Of a stretch of 64,000 nt of DNA, positions 50,292 through 63,355 are shown in pieces. The DNA is from Stercorarius parasiticus (lineage: Eukaryota; Chordata; Aves; Charadriiformes; Stercorariidae). The stretch covers positions 1,071,892 through 1,135,891 of the forward strand of contig VWZL01000904.1 of the NCBI GenBank assembly GCA_013396915.1, in the 5' to 3' direction. Numbering within the stretch: the stretch's first letter is position 1; every line of letters begins with the position of its first letter. The notes under the pieces were generated by a model. The model worked only from the letters and a program-made list of their open reading frames with translations. It was not told where the DNA came from and did no database searches. Position numbers and translations under genes: made by a program.

Positions 50292-52717
50292 ACTGATTGG
50301 AGGCCATTAGGGATTACCTTCCACCTGAGGAGAAGGAGAACATACTGCATTTGAACTCTTTCCTTACTCCAGAGGAGGAATGTGTTGGTGTGTTGGTACT
50401 CTAGCTTTGTGCTTGCTTTAGGGGTCACATGGATAATTCCCAGAAAGACAGCTGGCAGGACAGAATCATTTCTGCTGCCTTTTGTGCAAGGGGAACAGGG
50501 CTGGGCAGGTAAATTGTTCTTAAAGATGGAGGTCATTCCTCAGCCCTAGATGTCAATGGGCCTATTTATGTGATTGTACCTTTACTGGAAAAGAGCCAGA
50601 GTTATTAGCATTTGCACAGTTGAATTCATAGTGAAAAGTGTTCTTGGTCCATAATACCTAGCGAGTGACTTTGACAAGTGGGCTTATATATAGATAGTGG
50701 TTAATTGCGGATATCTCTGAAATTTCCATTTCAATGAAACGTACTATTCTGCTAACGCTCACTTTTACTAGATAATTTATTTTAAAACTTTAATAATGTG
50801 ATTACTTTCTTTCTTTAAGTACTTAAATATAGCTTGATATTCTCTATTTTACAAAGACTTGAAAACGGTAAATATCTCTATGTGATTTTTCAACTGTCAA
50901 AAATCCAATATGCAGTTATGTGTGTAAACAATAGGTTTGTGCAGTAGGACATTGTATATACGTTAACTGACAAATCTGTTTATTCCTACAGGATTTAACT
51001 TCAGCAAGTATTATTCAAAGTGAGAAAATCTATTTAGAACTGTCTCATTGCCTTGTGTAATCTGCTAAATCACCTGTGGCCACACTGGCAATTTATTGCT
51101 ACAGTAAATAGTGTAAAAATATCCCCACTCCTACCTTTAAGGGCAGAGAGAACTCTCAGTCCAAACCTCTTCCCAAGTCAGAGAAAGCAAGAGTTGCCCT
51201 TCCCTGTAGAAAAGAGTAAACTGAAAGGAAACTTCTTTGGAAGTGTGAGAGTAAGACTCTAAAGACTTGTATTAATTACAGAGAAGAAAAAAGTGCATAA
51301 CCACTCCCCAACAGCCTGCAATCAGAGTCCTTTTAAGGTTTAATGAAGCAGAGCACTTGAAAATAGCAGGAATGTAGCTGGGTGAGTGAGTGGGTTGGTG
51401 ATCTGAGACAGAGTGTTGTTAAGCTCTACACAAATGATGATGAACACAGAGGCATTGGTGCAGGAGGCTATCAGGACCCATTCCTTCCCCTGCTGTTACC
51501 ATAATTATCATGCCTCATGATGGCCAAATAGGAAACTACACTTGGTAGATAACGCTCTGTTTTTCAGGAAAGTTGTTCACTCTTAACTCTGCTTATCAAC
51601 TAGGGGAAACCAAACCTCAGATTTGCTTGGAGTGATTTAACCAAGAATTGTGTTTGACTGCAATCAGGAAGTTACAAGAAATTGAGTTATAGTAATTTTA
51701 AAAGGTACTATCACTATAGAGGTTGCTGCTCTCAGTGGTAATTAAAAAAACACACTCAACACGAAACAAAAAAAAACCCCACCAGCATTTTTGCGTCTAG
51801 TTTTGTGAATGCTGTTAGTTACTGACTTCCAGCCAAAGCTGGTAGATTCTCCTGAAGTTTGGTGACTTCTTAAACCCCAGTTGTAATTGTCTAGCCATGC
51901 CAGCATTGCCAGTTTCTGCAAGATAAAACAATTTCTGCCTTTCCGTCCTTCTGTTCATCCATCCGTTCCGTCCCACAGTTTAGTGAAACTTAGTTTCCTG
52001 CTACTGATGGGCTAGATTGTATGGCTTTTAGCATGTGGTTGGTCATTGTCCAGCACAGGCATCAAAACCTGTGAAGCATCCTCTTTCCTGCTCATAGTAG
52101 CAATTTCCTTTCCTGCCCTGAACTGCTCATCAAGTTTTTGGAATAATCTTACCAGCTGGCAGATGCAATTGTTTTACTCAGCATCCAGAAGCTTTCATTT
52201 ATTTGCCATGCTCAAGGGATACCTGTTTCTGCGACACAGAGAAGAATCAAGAACACGCATGGAAATGAACTAGAGCTTTGTTAAACTGGTTTAAACTCAT
52301 CTACATTTGGGAATTTGCATTTGTTTAATTAAAGTAATTAAAAATTTATTTTAGTTATGTTGAAGCCACTTTGTCAATGCTAATTAGGTCCTTGTAGTGC
52401 TTTAGTGCCATATGAATTAAGACAAAGGCATTCTGGCTTAGTGGGTGGCCTGACTGCTTAGAGTCACAGCTGGAAACCCTCAGGGAGTAACAGGAGCAGC
52501 GAAGAAGAGAAGGGGCACAGGGAGCCAGGGACAGCCAGGGCAGTCCCTCACTCCCTGGGGGACAGGCCCACAGCCCCTGCAAAAAAATGTTTTGTGTCAT
52601 AAATAGTCCTTTTAAAAGAATATTTGAGGCCCTGCTCTGTCCCCTCAAAAGAGCGTATGCATTTCTTGTATGAGAGTACGTTGTGCTGCAACATGGAGGA
52701 GCTGTGGACTCCCCTGA
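50292..52717. other. Gene-free stretch ending in a GC-rich patch
   Basis: No gene is supported. Sequence at about 50550-50625 (GTCAATGGGCCTATTTATGT) faintly resembles the old palindromic repeat type seen elsewhere in the window. From about 52440 to 52650 the DNA becomes clearly GC-rich (AGGGAGCCAGGGACAGCCAG and similar). A 97-codon minus-strand frame (52355-52648) runs through this patch but has no domain. Confidence 0.45.
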
Positions 52718-53564
52718 GGGTAGAGAGGCCTTATAGAGAGATCTGGATAGACTAGAGAGCTAGGCAATCACCAAACATATGAAATTTAACAAGAGCAGGT
52801 GCCAGATTCTCCATGTGGGACAGGATAATCCTACTTATACATACAAACTGGGAGAAGAGAGGCTGGAGATCAGCCCCCCCCCGAAAGAGATCTGGGGGTT
52901 TGGGTTGATGGCAAGTTGAACATGAGGCAACAGCGTGCCCTGGCAGCCAAAAGGGCCAACTGTGTCCGGGGGTGCATCAAGTACAGTGTTGCTAGCTGGT
53001 CGAGGGAGGTGATTGTCCCACTCTACACCGCACTGGTGCAGCCCCACCTCAAGTACTGTGTGCGGTTTTGGGTGCCTCAATACAAGAAGGACATCAAACT
53101 ATTAGGGTGTGTCCAGAGGAGGGCAACCAAGATGGTGAAAGTCTTGAGGGCAAGACTTATGAGGAGTGGCTGAGGTCACTTGGTTTGTTCAGCCTGGAGA
53201 TGAGAAGGTTGAGGGGTGACCTCATCTCAGTCTACCACTTCCTCAAGGCGGGCAGCAGAGGGGGAGGTGCTGATCTCCTCTCTCTGGTGACCAGCGACAG
53301 GATATGAAGAAATGGAATGGAGCTGCACCAGGGTAAGTTCAGATTGCACATTAGGAAAAGGTTCTTCACTGGGAGGGTGGTCAGTCACTGGAACAGGCTC
53401 CCTACGCAAGTGGTCATGGCACCAAGCCTGTCAGGATTCAAGGAGTATCTGGATGACACTCTCTGTCATATGTTTTAGTTTTAGGCAGTCCTGTGAGGAG
53501 CGGGAAGTTGGACTCAATGATCCTTATGGGTCCCTTCCAACCCAAGATATTCTATGATTTTATG
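52718..53564 (+). mobile_element. CR1 LINE, RT C-terminal part to 3' end
   Basis: This is about 850 bases of CR1 on the plus strand, the longest younger copy here. It begins near GGTAGAGAGGCCTTATAGAG, downstream of the FADD motif. The piece from 52916 reads NMRQQRALAAKRANCVRGCI, then VIVPLYTALVQPHLKYCVRF and GCVQRRATKM (to about 53134), which are typical CR1 C-terminal blocks. The frame then shifts; SLGLFSLEMRRLRGDLISVY continues from about 53175 in another frame, and FFTGRVV-like and MAPSLSGFKEYLDDT-like blocks appear near the end. The 3' terminus is CCCTTCCAACCCA then a tail unit ATTCTATGATTTTATG. Frameshifts show it is inactive. The 5' edge is approximate. Confidence 0.95.
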
Positions 53565-56500
53565 CAAATCAGTGTGAGACCAGGCCAGGAACATGGTTGG
53601 GGCAGCTGAGAGTCCAGCTTGCCAGACAAGTCTCCAGGGGTAAGGCAGGTTCAAGGTCAAGCCAGGGAATCAAATTTGTGGGTCAGGACTAGCAACATCC
53701 TATAAGAAAGAAAATAATGTATTTGCCTGTAAGCATTCCAAAAAGGTCCTATAGTATTTCCTGAGGGCAAAGGAGATGATATCTCTGGGTAATCAGAGCC
53801 TAATAATTATCTCATCCTTGTCTTTGCTGTTAAATGCACACATTCACAGATCATGCCAATTCACAAATGCAAGATTGAGTGATATAAGCACCTACAGCTT
53901 ATGTATAGCTCACCGTTAGGGGTCCTTCACATATTGGTTGACAAGCTCAAATTTTTTCCATATACCTAATGACTTTTGTACTCACTTTGAACTAAGTAGA
54001 AAAGAAGCTTTTAACCAAGGAAATAATGAGGCCCTCAGGTGTCTTGAGTTGGGCATGTAGTACCACTGCTCGTTTTATAAAATTTCATTTGAACTATGTC
54101 AGTACTTTCTAAATTATGTCTGATTATAAACTGATCAGTTGAGTACAGGGCTGCGTTTCCACACATAATAGAAAACATTAAATACACAGTATGCACTAGT
54201 GTTTATATAGCTAATTTTCTTTCCAAAATTGATTATGCTTTTTAGGGCTTGTTGTATTGAAATGGAGAAGGTCTTTCTAATTTCATTCTTACATTTTCTG
54301 CTCCACTACATGAATGATGAAATTGTGATTCAGCAGTTGTGGAGAAGACTGCATCTGTCTCATTAAGATACTTACAGTCTGAAATTTTTCTGGAAGGTAC
54401 GTGATGTCTCAGTGAACTGCTGCCAGCAATCTAAAACTCATTTATTCACGAATGAACTTGGCAGTAAAAATTCTAGTTTACACAAGTTTTTATTCTCTCT
54501 CTCCCCCTTATCTCCAAAACCAATCTCTTGATGTTGTTAATATTTTAAGAAAAGAAAAAATACATCAGTGTTCATAATATGATTATGAGCTGTTATTGTA
54601 GCTTACAAAATTGCTCTTAAGTGGACACTGTTGCAAGTGCTGTTAAACGGAACCCATATACTTTCTACTTATTTATATTTAGCATTTTATCAAGGTAGGT
54701 TGGGGTTTTCCGTAAGTTGTGAAATATTTTTTACTTTCATGAGTATAGTTACAACTTGATTGACTTTTGCAAAGACCAGACTACAGATCATCTTGTTAAA
54801 GTTGAGAATGTATTTAAAAGAACAAATGTGATCTGAGATCTGCCAACCAAGGTTGTTGTAGAAATTTATTTACTGAGCTAACTGTCGGCCGGGTGGACCA
54901 GCGCTGAGTTATTAGGGCAGCAGCAGGTGCTGCCCTTTGTGGAGAGACATCTGTGAGCATGTACCAGCAGTGCATTCGTTCCTCGCCCCTGTGAATGAAT
55001 TGGGATGCCTCTTGCGGGGGCGTGTGGGGTATGTTAGGGGTCAGGGGTACTTGCTATTCACTGCATTCAGAGAGTTAATGCTGCCTAATCCTATCAAAGA
55101 CAAGCTTGTGACAATCTAAAGGAAGAACAGCTTTTGTTTTTTCCTCTTTGGAGCAGATAAACAGGCAGGAATTTGAGGGATTCCCAGCTTGTTCCTATAT
55201 GACACATTTATGTCACGAACATCCTTGCCTGCTGAGGACTCCTTGCCTCTTGCTAGTTGTTTTGCTGCTGGTGACTCATCTTGCCAACTTGAACCGATCA
55301 CAACTTAAAGCAGGGAAATATCTTCTGTTCCAAATGTGACAACTGTTTGGTTTTTTTAAATAACATTTTGGCTATGTTCCAATTATCCATTTGTAAAGAC
55401 TAGTCCCGTTGCATGTTGTCTGCACAGCAGACTTGGATAGCAGAGCTGAGTGCACTGGTAGCTTTTTATCAAACGCTATAAATCACAAATGTTAGTAGCA
55501 TTGTCAATTAGTGCTTTGAATGTACAGAGAGTTACATAAGTGCTAAGTCTTAGTATTGCTATTTCTTCGTTAAAAAGCATAGCCTAATCCTGAAGTTTCT
55601 GAATTATACCATCCTTTAACCAAAACTCATAGACACCTTTTTATAATCTTGTACGTTTTCTTTCAGAGAAGTAAGGTTATACTTGCACCATCATGGCTCC
55701 AACAGCCCTATTACTATACCACTTACTAAACAGCTTTGAGTTTTAAGGAACTGTGTTAGTAACTGTTTCTGTAGTAATGCGTCTTTTGGAGTGTATATGC
55801 AAAAGCTATCTTTAGATTTTGATCCAGAAGCATACGGTTAGTATCTCAAAACACTATGCCATACAGCTTAAATATATTCCAGTATATATTTTATGATCTT
55901 TGTCTGCAGCAAATAGCTATCAGGAATGGATAGTAGAATATTACTGAGAGAATCAAAATGAAAAGTTTAGATTGTTCTAAATGATTAAATTAGTCATGCA
56001 GTAGGCATCAGTGTTGCAAAGATCTGTATGATTTCCCACAATTTTTGCTGCACATAATGTGCAGTGTTGTTCTTGCTTTCTTAAGGACGTGAAAGTGCTT
56101 TTTTTACACCCAGCTGTGTTAAATTTTGTGTTTCAAACCTGGTTTTGATATGCATTTCTCATGAAAATATAAAGGCTTAAGTTTAGGATGTCAAAGATAA
56201 TAATGCCAACTTTGAATTATCTGGGTTAATCTTTCTGTGCTCCTAATTGATATTCTGTGTCAACAAGGCGCAATACATATAGTGTGTCAACACAGGTCAG
56301 AATTTGTCAGTATTGTCCAAAGTAAAATAGCATGCAAACCACATGTTAAATAAATTCAATAGTAGAGCCAGTAGAATTTCTTAAAAGTTTTGTTAATCCC
56401 ACACCAGATCTTGCATTTCTTCCTTCCAGGTTTTCATGCTGCTAATACTGCAAACATTTCCAGCCACTGAAAAATAAAGAATTGCTTTTTTCCATATTAG

Positions 56501-59500
56501 TTCCTGACACAAGCCTGTATCGTTAATCTTTCTGGCTTGAATTTTCTTTTGTCTGTTTTCCGTGAGAGGACTTTCTTATTTTTTTCTGAACATTTTCAGA
56601 GAAAAGCTTTTTAAAAATAAAGCAATGAATCAATGGGTTAAATGAAACAAGACTGGCACAAACATTTTGAGATACAGTAAAACTAGAATTCACCTTTTTC
56701 TAGTATGGATCCACTCCGAAAAAAAGAAGAAAAGGTACAAAAATGATAAATAACTTGTTCGAACTTTTGGATAGAGGGAAGAGAGTGAGGAATGTATCCT
56801 CAGAATGTCAAAAAGTGTCTGTAAAGTTTAATTCATCCTTTTCCCCTCCCTTCTTGCCTCTTCTGCCAGTCTCTCTCTTTCCTAGCAATATTCTGAGCAG
56901 CATATCATTTACTTGGAGAAAAAGGTGACAGGGACCTTCTGCGGGAAACTGTCGCACAGGATTGGGTTTGACAGGCTGGATGGGGCTAGGGCTGGTTTTG
57001 CTGCTGCCTGAGACTGAAGAATTCATTTTGGGTGGAATAACCAGAGCGGACTGTAGCGTGGGAAGAGCTGGGAAGCGAGTGTGCAGACCAAACCCTGAGG
57101 CTGTGTATACAGTTGGGGAAAAGAGGGAGAGCAGATTGGCCTTCACAGAGAAGGGGAACACTATCTATAAAGCTTGTAAACTGCTTTGTGTGAAGGGAAA
57201 AATCATCTGTAAGTATAGCTCTTTTACTCATTCATGCTGTTCACTGTTAGTGACACTTCTAGTTTATTTCATCTTCTCTTTTTAATTTTTTAAATAAATG
57301 TATTTGTCATCATACAAGAGAGGAAGTGTCTTGCAGCTCAGAATCCTAAAAATCTCATGGCAAAAAACCAACATGGGACACTGTTTTATTCTTGAGAAAC
57401 TCCTCAAAGTTCTTTCATGCCTGCTTAAGTGATCAAAGTCTCTTCAAGCAATATCCTCAGTTATTGTGCAGGGTCCCTTCTGCTATCTGTGAAAGCACAC
57501 AAGTGGAGGATAATGCAATTAGTATCAAATGGAGCACAATGCTTGATGACCTGCTGACATAGAAGATCGGGTTTTGAGAAAGAATATCATGTGGAAAAAT
57601 ACTCCCTATTAAATTTCCCATTGCTGCTCTTTGCCAAATCCTCATCAGCAGGTCATAACTCCTATTATTACAAAGATTTCTGTCACAGTAGCCAATCTAT
57701 GGTTGATTCAGCCTGACTTCCTCTGCAGGGTGGACACCTGGACAATTGTGGGCATTTTTCCCCAAGTACTCTCTAAGCTAAAAGCAGAAGTTGTGAGGAA
57801 AAAAACCTACAACTTAGATATTGGTTTCTTTTCATTGTGAGAGTTTTTAGTTGTGTCCAATTGTCTTATTGGTGTTCTTTTTTTTTTAATCATATCTTGT
57901 AACTGCTGCAAATGACATTTTGTCACCATCAGTTTAAAATATGTAGGTAACTTTCCATTTTTTGTTTTGCTGATGTTAATTCTCTATTTTTTCTGTACTC
58001 TATTGTAAGAAATACTAAGTTTTGAACTACATAAGTAAGTTATCCTCAGCATCACTCTCTATTTCTGCAATGTTATTTTATTATATAACTGTATGCAAGT
58101 TCCAGTGAATTTAATGTTATAGAGTCTGGGAATAATTTATTTCTTTGTGTGCTTAGTGAGCCCATAGAGCTCTTTAGGATTATGTCCTATGGGCAGGTTT
58201 TTTAATAGCTATAATGAATAGAGATGCAAAATTGTTTCTTAGTTAAGCCTCTGTCTTTACCTTTTATTAGTTGGAAGATAATTGATTTTCATTTTTGACG
58301 CTATTTTACAAAAATAATTACAAATCATTCTGAAGCCAAGACTTCTCTTGGCCTCTGTAGAGATCTTTGAAATTGGTGGTTGGTTAGATGGCTTGTTTGT
58401 TTTTCTTTGTATTTACATAGACATAATGTCTCTATTATGAAATGATTTTTTTACTAAAATGATGTATTACAGCTATTTTAAAAGTATACATTATATTGTT
58501 ATTGGTCTTCCTTTTACCTCACCATTAGTATTTTACTTGCTTTCCTGTGTTATTTAAAAAACATCTCCAACAGATACTTACAAGGTAGATGAAACAATAT
58601 TTTTAAGCAGTTTGTCTTGAATCATTTAATGTTAAGATGGCTAGACTGAGCTGACGTCTGGCTTCCTTTGCAGTCAAGCAGGAGAGAGTTTCTCCTCCAG
58701 AAGATGTTACCTTCTGAACACTGACTATGACAGGCTTACCTCATCCGGAAGGCTTAGTTTCTTGACCATAGTTGAAGTTAAATTTGAGAAGGTATCAAGC
58801 TACTCATAAATACCAAGAAAGAGATTTTCTCAACATGTGCTTGAAGTAACATTTAGAAAAATTTAAAAAGCAGTGTGCTTATGGAGTTTAGGTGATCTCA
58901 AAGATAGACCAAAACTTCGGATTCTTCAGATTCACAATTTTGTTTCCTAAATATTATGTTATTCCTATCTGAGATGCTAAACTTGGTCTTTAGTAGAGAC
59001 AATGTGAGACCCAGGCTTCTTAACTTCTAAATATCTTTTGAGATATCTTGATTCCTCCGTCACTGATATTTTTAACACCTAAATATGCATCCAGTACGTT
59101 TTCAAGAATTGTGGTGGTGTTATATGACTGGAGAAGTTTTCTGGAACCCCATTAGAAAGGAATAATGATTGAAAATTGCTGCACAATGTGTAGTGTGTAG
59201 TCACAATTAGCATTTTAGGACAGCAACTGATTATTTAATTTTGTATGCTTAGAGGAGTTGCCACTGAACGCAGGTCTAATCCCAGAATCAAAGAAAGTAT
59301 AGAAGTGAATCTTGTGGCATGTAAGATTCTTTAAAAATAAGCATAATTTTAACAATCATACTAACATATTAAAGATTATTTCTATCTAGTATTCCATACG
59401 GCAATCTGAGAATGATTTTCAAGCATTTGACTACATTTTGCATTTTCTGTGCTTTTCCCTCTGTTGTCTGTTGCAACAGAAGTCAGTCATATTTTATTTC

Positions 59501-61899
59501 CATTACAGAGTAGAATATTTGGGCAGCTGTAGTAAAGATGAAATATGGTTTCTACATGACAGCATAATGGTTAATGAAACAGTGAATATATTACTGTTGT
59601 TGACTTAAGCATCGAAGCCCAGATACTCTCATTCCTAGATTGTGCTAACTTCCTATTGGCTAGATAAATATTTCTATGTGTGGTTTCAAAGTCAAAGGTT
59701 AAGGTATAGAGTGTTTTGACCCTTTTGGGAAAGGTGACCATAAGGTGAAATGGCCAGTTAAAACAGCAAGTAATTAATTGAGTCTCTTCTGTTAACAGGA
59801 AGAAGGTCAAGTGCACATAACTATTGTGATTACACAGTCTGCATTACAAGCGGCTGAGTCATTTAACCTCAAAGTGGTTAGATTGGAAGGCTGAGGACCA
59901 ATTAAATGAGATTTTACTTCAAAACAGTAGCTGTGCTTGTGAGTTACTATAGTATTTTGAGATTTTCCAGAGTTATTTGTCATATAGTTTTGCAGTACCA
60001 ATTAGTTTTACTACAGTGAAGCGTTTTAATTCGAGTTTTCAATTTTCCTCTTTTTTAAGAAAATGATATTTATTTCTTGTCTCACTGTAGCTAATTGGCT
60101 GAAATTTTTAAATAGTAACTTCTTATGGATATGTATTTGATTTTTTTTTCTTTCTGTCTTTTTCTTGACTTTGTCTTGTATGTAATTCTGAAATTTTTTC
60201 AGATGCACAATTTTGATCGCTGGATCCAAAGCGTAGAAAGGCTTGCTTAATTTTGTCACATAGGGATCATACATCTAGTTCCCACTGGGGAGAGTCCACA
60301 GTTATCTGCTGACAAAGTTCCAAATTATTTGCTATTACCATTCAACATCTATGAAAAATGCTGAAAATCTGCTACTACTGTGTCTCATCTAATAATGAGG
60401 CTGCCACTGTATAGCATGCTGTAAATATACTAGGGAAAGCTCAGTTACTTTGAAAGTATGCAGATCTTTATTCTTTTTCCTCCAACTACTTCATCTTAGT
60501 GTAGGAGATCTCTGCTAAACAGTGCCTGGTTCCAGGAGATACGTTATGGATGGGTATTTACCATGGAAGCTAGTTTTTTTCTGAATGTATTATCCTTGGA
60601 GAGATATGTTCCTGCTCTGTTTGAAAACTCCACTAAATTGGAATGTAGAGAGGAGCTAAGAAATGGGGGTCCATGAGGAAGGGAGAGAAGGAACAAGCAC
60701 AGATATCCAAGAATTGCAGAGCTTGAGAAAATTGTTTACATATTCTAATTATTCCATGTCTATATGGCAAAATGTAAGACTCCTTTACTGAGGCTTTAGG
60801 CAGGTGATATATTCTGATTGTCATTTTTGTTTAGAGATTGCTCAGAATTCCCCATGAAGTTTAAGGGAAGCGTTGTTTTAGGTTATGCACAAACAGTTTA
60901 AAATTTAATAAAAATGAAATACTACCTTTCCAACAGTGCGTGCTTGCAGTCTGTAATTATTATAAAACACTACTTTCAGTAAAAAAAAAATAGTTTTTTG
61001 GCAGTGTGTGATTTTGTTTTTTAACAGAGGTTTGACTAAGAAATGCTAATGCAATGTGAGGTTAAATTAAGAATTACAGGATGTTATTAGAAGTACAGTT
61101 TTCCTCATATTTTTAATTATATCTTTGTACATATTTTCCATTGGAGCTGCTGAGCGAATCAAGCATCACTGGAACTTATGCCTAACCAGTTGGTGCAGCT
61201 GCTGTCTTGAAGTATTTATTTTGTAAATTATGGATGAAAAATGGTGAATGTTCAAAATGGTTCACTAAACCAGTATTTATTAGGACTGAGGCCTGCTTCC
61301 TCAAACTTAGCCCAGAGGGAATCCAGGACCAACTGAAGAATATTTTCTGTTGCTCTCATTGTCTGCTAACATTGTCAAAATTACATACAATTTCTGCATA
61401 ATATTTTTGTTCGAAAAAAATTGCTATCTATGTCACTTCCTTTAAAGTTATAACACTATTTAAGATAAAAACTGGGTCAAACATTGCTACTGACAGACGA
61501 GCATGGACTCAAACAGTTTTTGCAGGATGGAATACCATTTGGAAAATGCCTCTTTAGCAGTTGAAGGGGAAAAAAGACAAAGGAGAAAATACAAATGACT
61601 TCAAGACTGGCAATAAATTTCCAGTATTTAAAACAAAGAGAAAAGCCTTCGGAATGTCTTATCTGGTCAAAATGATCACATGGTTTATTTCTCATTCTAC
61701 CAGTACAAGCTAAAATATGGTTAAGGTCAATCAATTCGGAAATAGCTTTTGTCAGGCAAATCTGGTCTGTTTTATCAATAAAATTACAAAACAACTATAT
61801 AAATATAATGTTGATAGAGGCCATAATATTGTATACTCGGTTTCTTCAGGAATTCTTTTTGCTACCACATAATATGCTGATCTAGAAACTTGCCTTCGA
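53565..61899. other. Long stretch without recognisable genes
   Basis: Immediately after the CR1 tail, about 53570-53700 is GC-rich with repeated GGTCA/CAGG words and belongs to no family I can name. At about 54885-55060 there is a CpG-containing patch with a perfect 9-bp hairpin (54914-54922 with 54928-54936). About 56740-57190 is another GC-richer patch with overlapping frames on both strands. No coding gene, RNA or named repeat is supported. Confidence 0.45.
54914..54936. repeat. Perfect 9-bp inverted repeat
   Basis: AGGGCAGCA (54914-54922) pairs with TGCTGCCCT (54928-54936) around the loop GCAGG. It lies in a GC- and CpG-richer patch. No T-run follows, and a terminator role is not expected in a vertebrate. 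Confidence 0.75.
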
Positions 61900-62800
61900 T
61901 AGAATTAATGTGGGACACATTAGACAGATTATAAATAGGTCAGCTCAACTATGAAGATACAGATATGGTTGGAGAGACAGGCATGGATGGTAATATTTAC
62001 AGCAGACTGCTTTGTGATCCAAAGCTAGGTACTGGTTTTTGTCAATTGTCTTCATAATCATTGGTTAAGCTTGCAAACAATACAGAGGTAGAAAGGGCAA
62101 TAAATAATAAGGTGGTCATGTCATTACAGCATGACCTGAATCACATGGTTACTGTCTAAAAACATACTTTACAGAATGTGAAGTGCAATTAGTAGTCAAA
62201 ACTTTATTGGTTAATTGCTTTAGCAAGCAGTTTACTCAGAGAGCGGTTTAGATGTCACTTTTTGTATCCTTTCAACATCCACTCGACATCTTCAAAGGAT
62301 GACCTTTTTGCCTGAATATACAAAATAAATGGAACATTGGTAAATAGGAAAGAGACTTTACATTGAGCCAGCATAATAATACCAGGTTGCTCTAATTAAT
62401 TTATTGTTAAGTGTAATAATAATCCAAGCTGAAAAGTACCAGGTTCTCATGTCTGTGTGCCAAGAAGAAAACGGAAATGTTGGGGGAAATTTGAAGTGTG
62501 GTCACAAAAGTGGTCCTTGAACTGGAAAACTAACTGTATACTGAGAAGTTTAAGGAGTTCTAGCTGTTGAATCTAAGAGAAATTTAAGAACTATTGTGCC
62601 TAAATATTTCTGCATGAAGAAGAAATAAAATGTTTAGGGTTTTTCTGCCTTGGAGGAGAAGGCATGAAATTGAAGTTGGTTAAATTCAATTTTGAATGCA
62701 GATGCAATTTCCTAATACCAAGGATAATTAAACTTTAGAGTAATTTCTCTGGATGTTAGGCTCGTTGTCACTCAGAATGTTTGAGACAAGATATCATAAC
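61900..62800 (+). mobile_element. Ancient CR1 LINE fragment, RT active site to 3' end
   Basis: This is a decayed plus-strand CR1 piece. GGTACTGGTTTTTGTCAATT at about 62027 corresponds to the G-P-V-L-F-N block. At 62067-62090 the frame reads K-L-A-N-N-T-E-V against the usual K-F-A-D-D-T-K-V, so both catalytic aspartates have become asparagines. CATTACAGCATGACCTGAAT follows, matching the block just after. The middle (about 62160-62460) is hard to read. Nearer the 3' end, AATTGAAGTTGGTTAAATTC (62670) and AGGATAATTAAACTTTAGAG (62722) match the LKL...F and R-V-I-N-H-W-N blocks. TTCTCTGGATGTTAGGCTC, a degraded LPRDVVDSPS block, comes next. No tail repeats are visible. Both ends are approximate. Confidence 0.8.
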
Positions 62801-63078
62801 CTCTAACAGTGCTTTATAGTAGAATTATGTACTATCCAAAAAGACGGAAAAGAAAGAAAAATTAAAAATTTGTGGGCTACAGCAGTTAATTAAGGTGATC
62901 GGTACGGTCTCTTGTGGCATTAGAGCCTGCATGCCGATGAAATATGTTGTTTTTTAAGGTATCAACATCATGATTCTTCATGTATTTCAATAAGGCTAAA
63001 GGCTGTGCATAGTTAGAAGTGAAAAATAATTTGTGTTGTAAGGCACTTCTGGTGATTTTTTCGTCCTACCAACCACTC
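62801..63078. other. Unannotated A+T-rich DNA
   Basis: Nothing is recognisable between the old CR1 and the minus-strand CR1 that follows. Confidence 0.45.
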
Positions 63079-63355
63079 AAGGCAGGATCAACTCTGAAGC
63101 TGGGTCAGCCTGCTCAGAGCCTTGTCCAGTTGAGCTCTGAGTATCTCTCTGATTCCCAGCCTTTCTGGGTAACCTGCGCCACTGCTTAACCTCATGCGGT
63201 TTGAAAATATTTTTTATATTTTCAATATCCAATTTTCAATATCCAACTGGAATTTCCCTTACTGCAACTGATGCTGTTTACTTCCCTCCTCCTGCTGTGC
63301 ACCTCTCTGAAAAGTCTGACTCCGAATCGCCAGTTAGGTAGATGGCAATAGTAAT
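63079..63355 (-). mobile_element. Diverged CR1 LINE 3' part
   Basis: This is CR1 on the minus strand, seen on the plus strand as its complement. GGCAGGATCAACTCTGAAGC, then CTCAGAGCCTTGTCCAGTTG, then TTTCTGGGTAACCTGCGCCA (complement of the WRRLPRKA-type block), then CTGGAATTTCCCTTACTGCA, then CTGAAAAGTCTGACTCC and CCAGTTAGGTAG come in the order expected for the end of a CR1 ORF and its 3' region. The extreme 3' tail is missing at the 63079 side. A 14-base tandem duplication (63218-63245) interrupts it. It is older than the copies at 16233 and 52718. Confidence 0.88.
63218..63245. repeat. 14-base tandem duplication inside CR1
   Basis: ATTTTCAATATCCA occurs twice in a row (63218-63231 and 63232-63245). 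Only one copy fits the CR1 framework, so it arose after insertion. Confidence 0.85.

Noticed and set aside
50550..50625. Possible old palindromic repeat (GTCAATGGGCC...)
   Set aside because: A single short match to the suspected repeat core with no matching second half; too weak to list as a feature.
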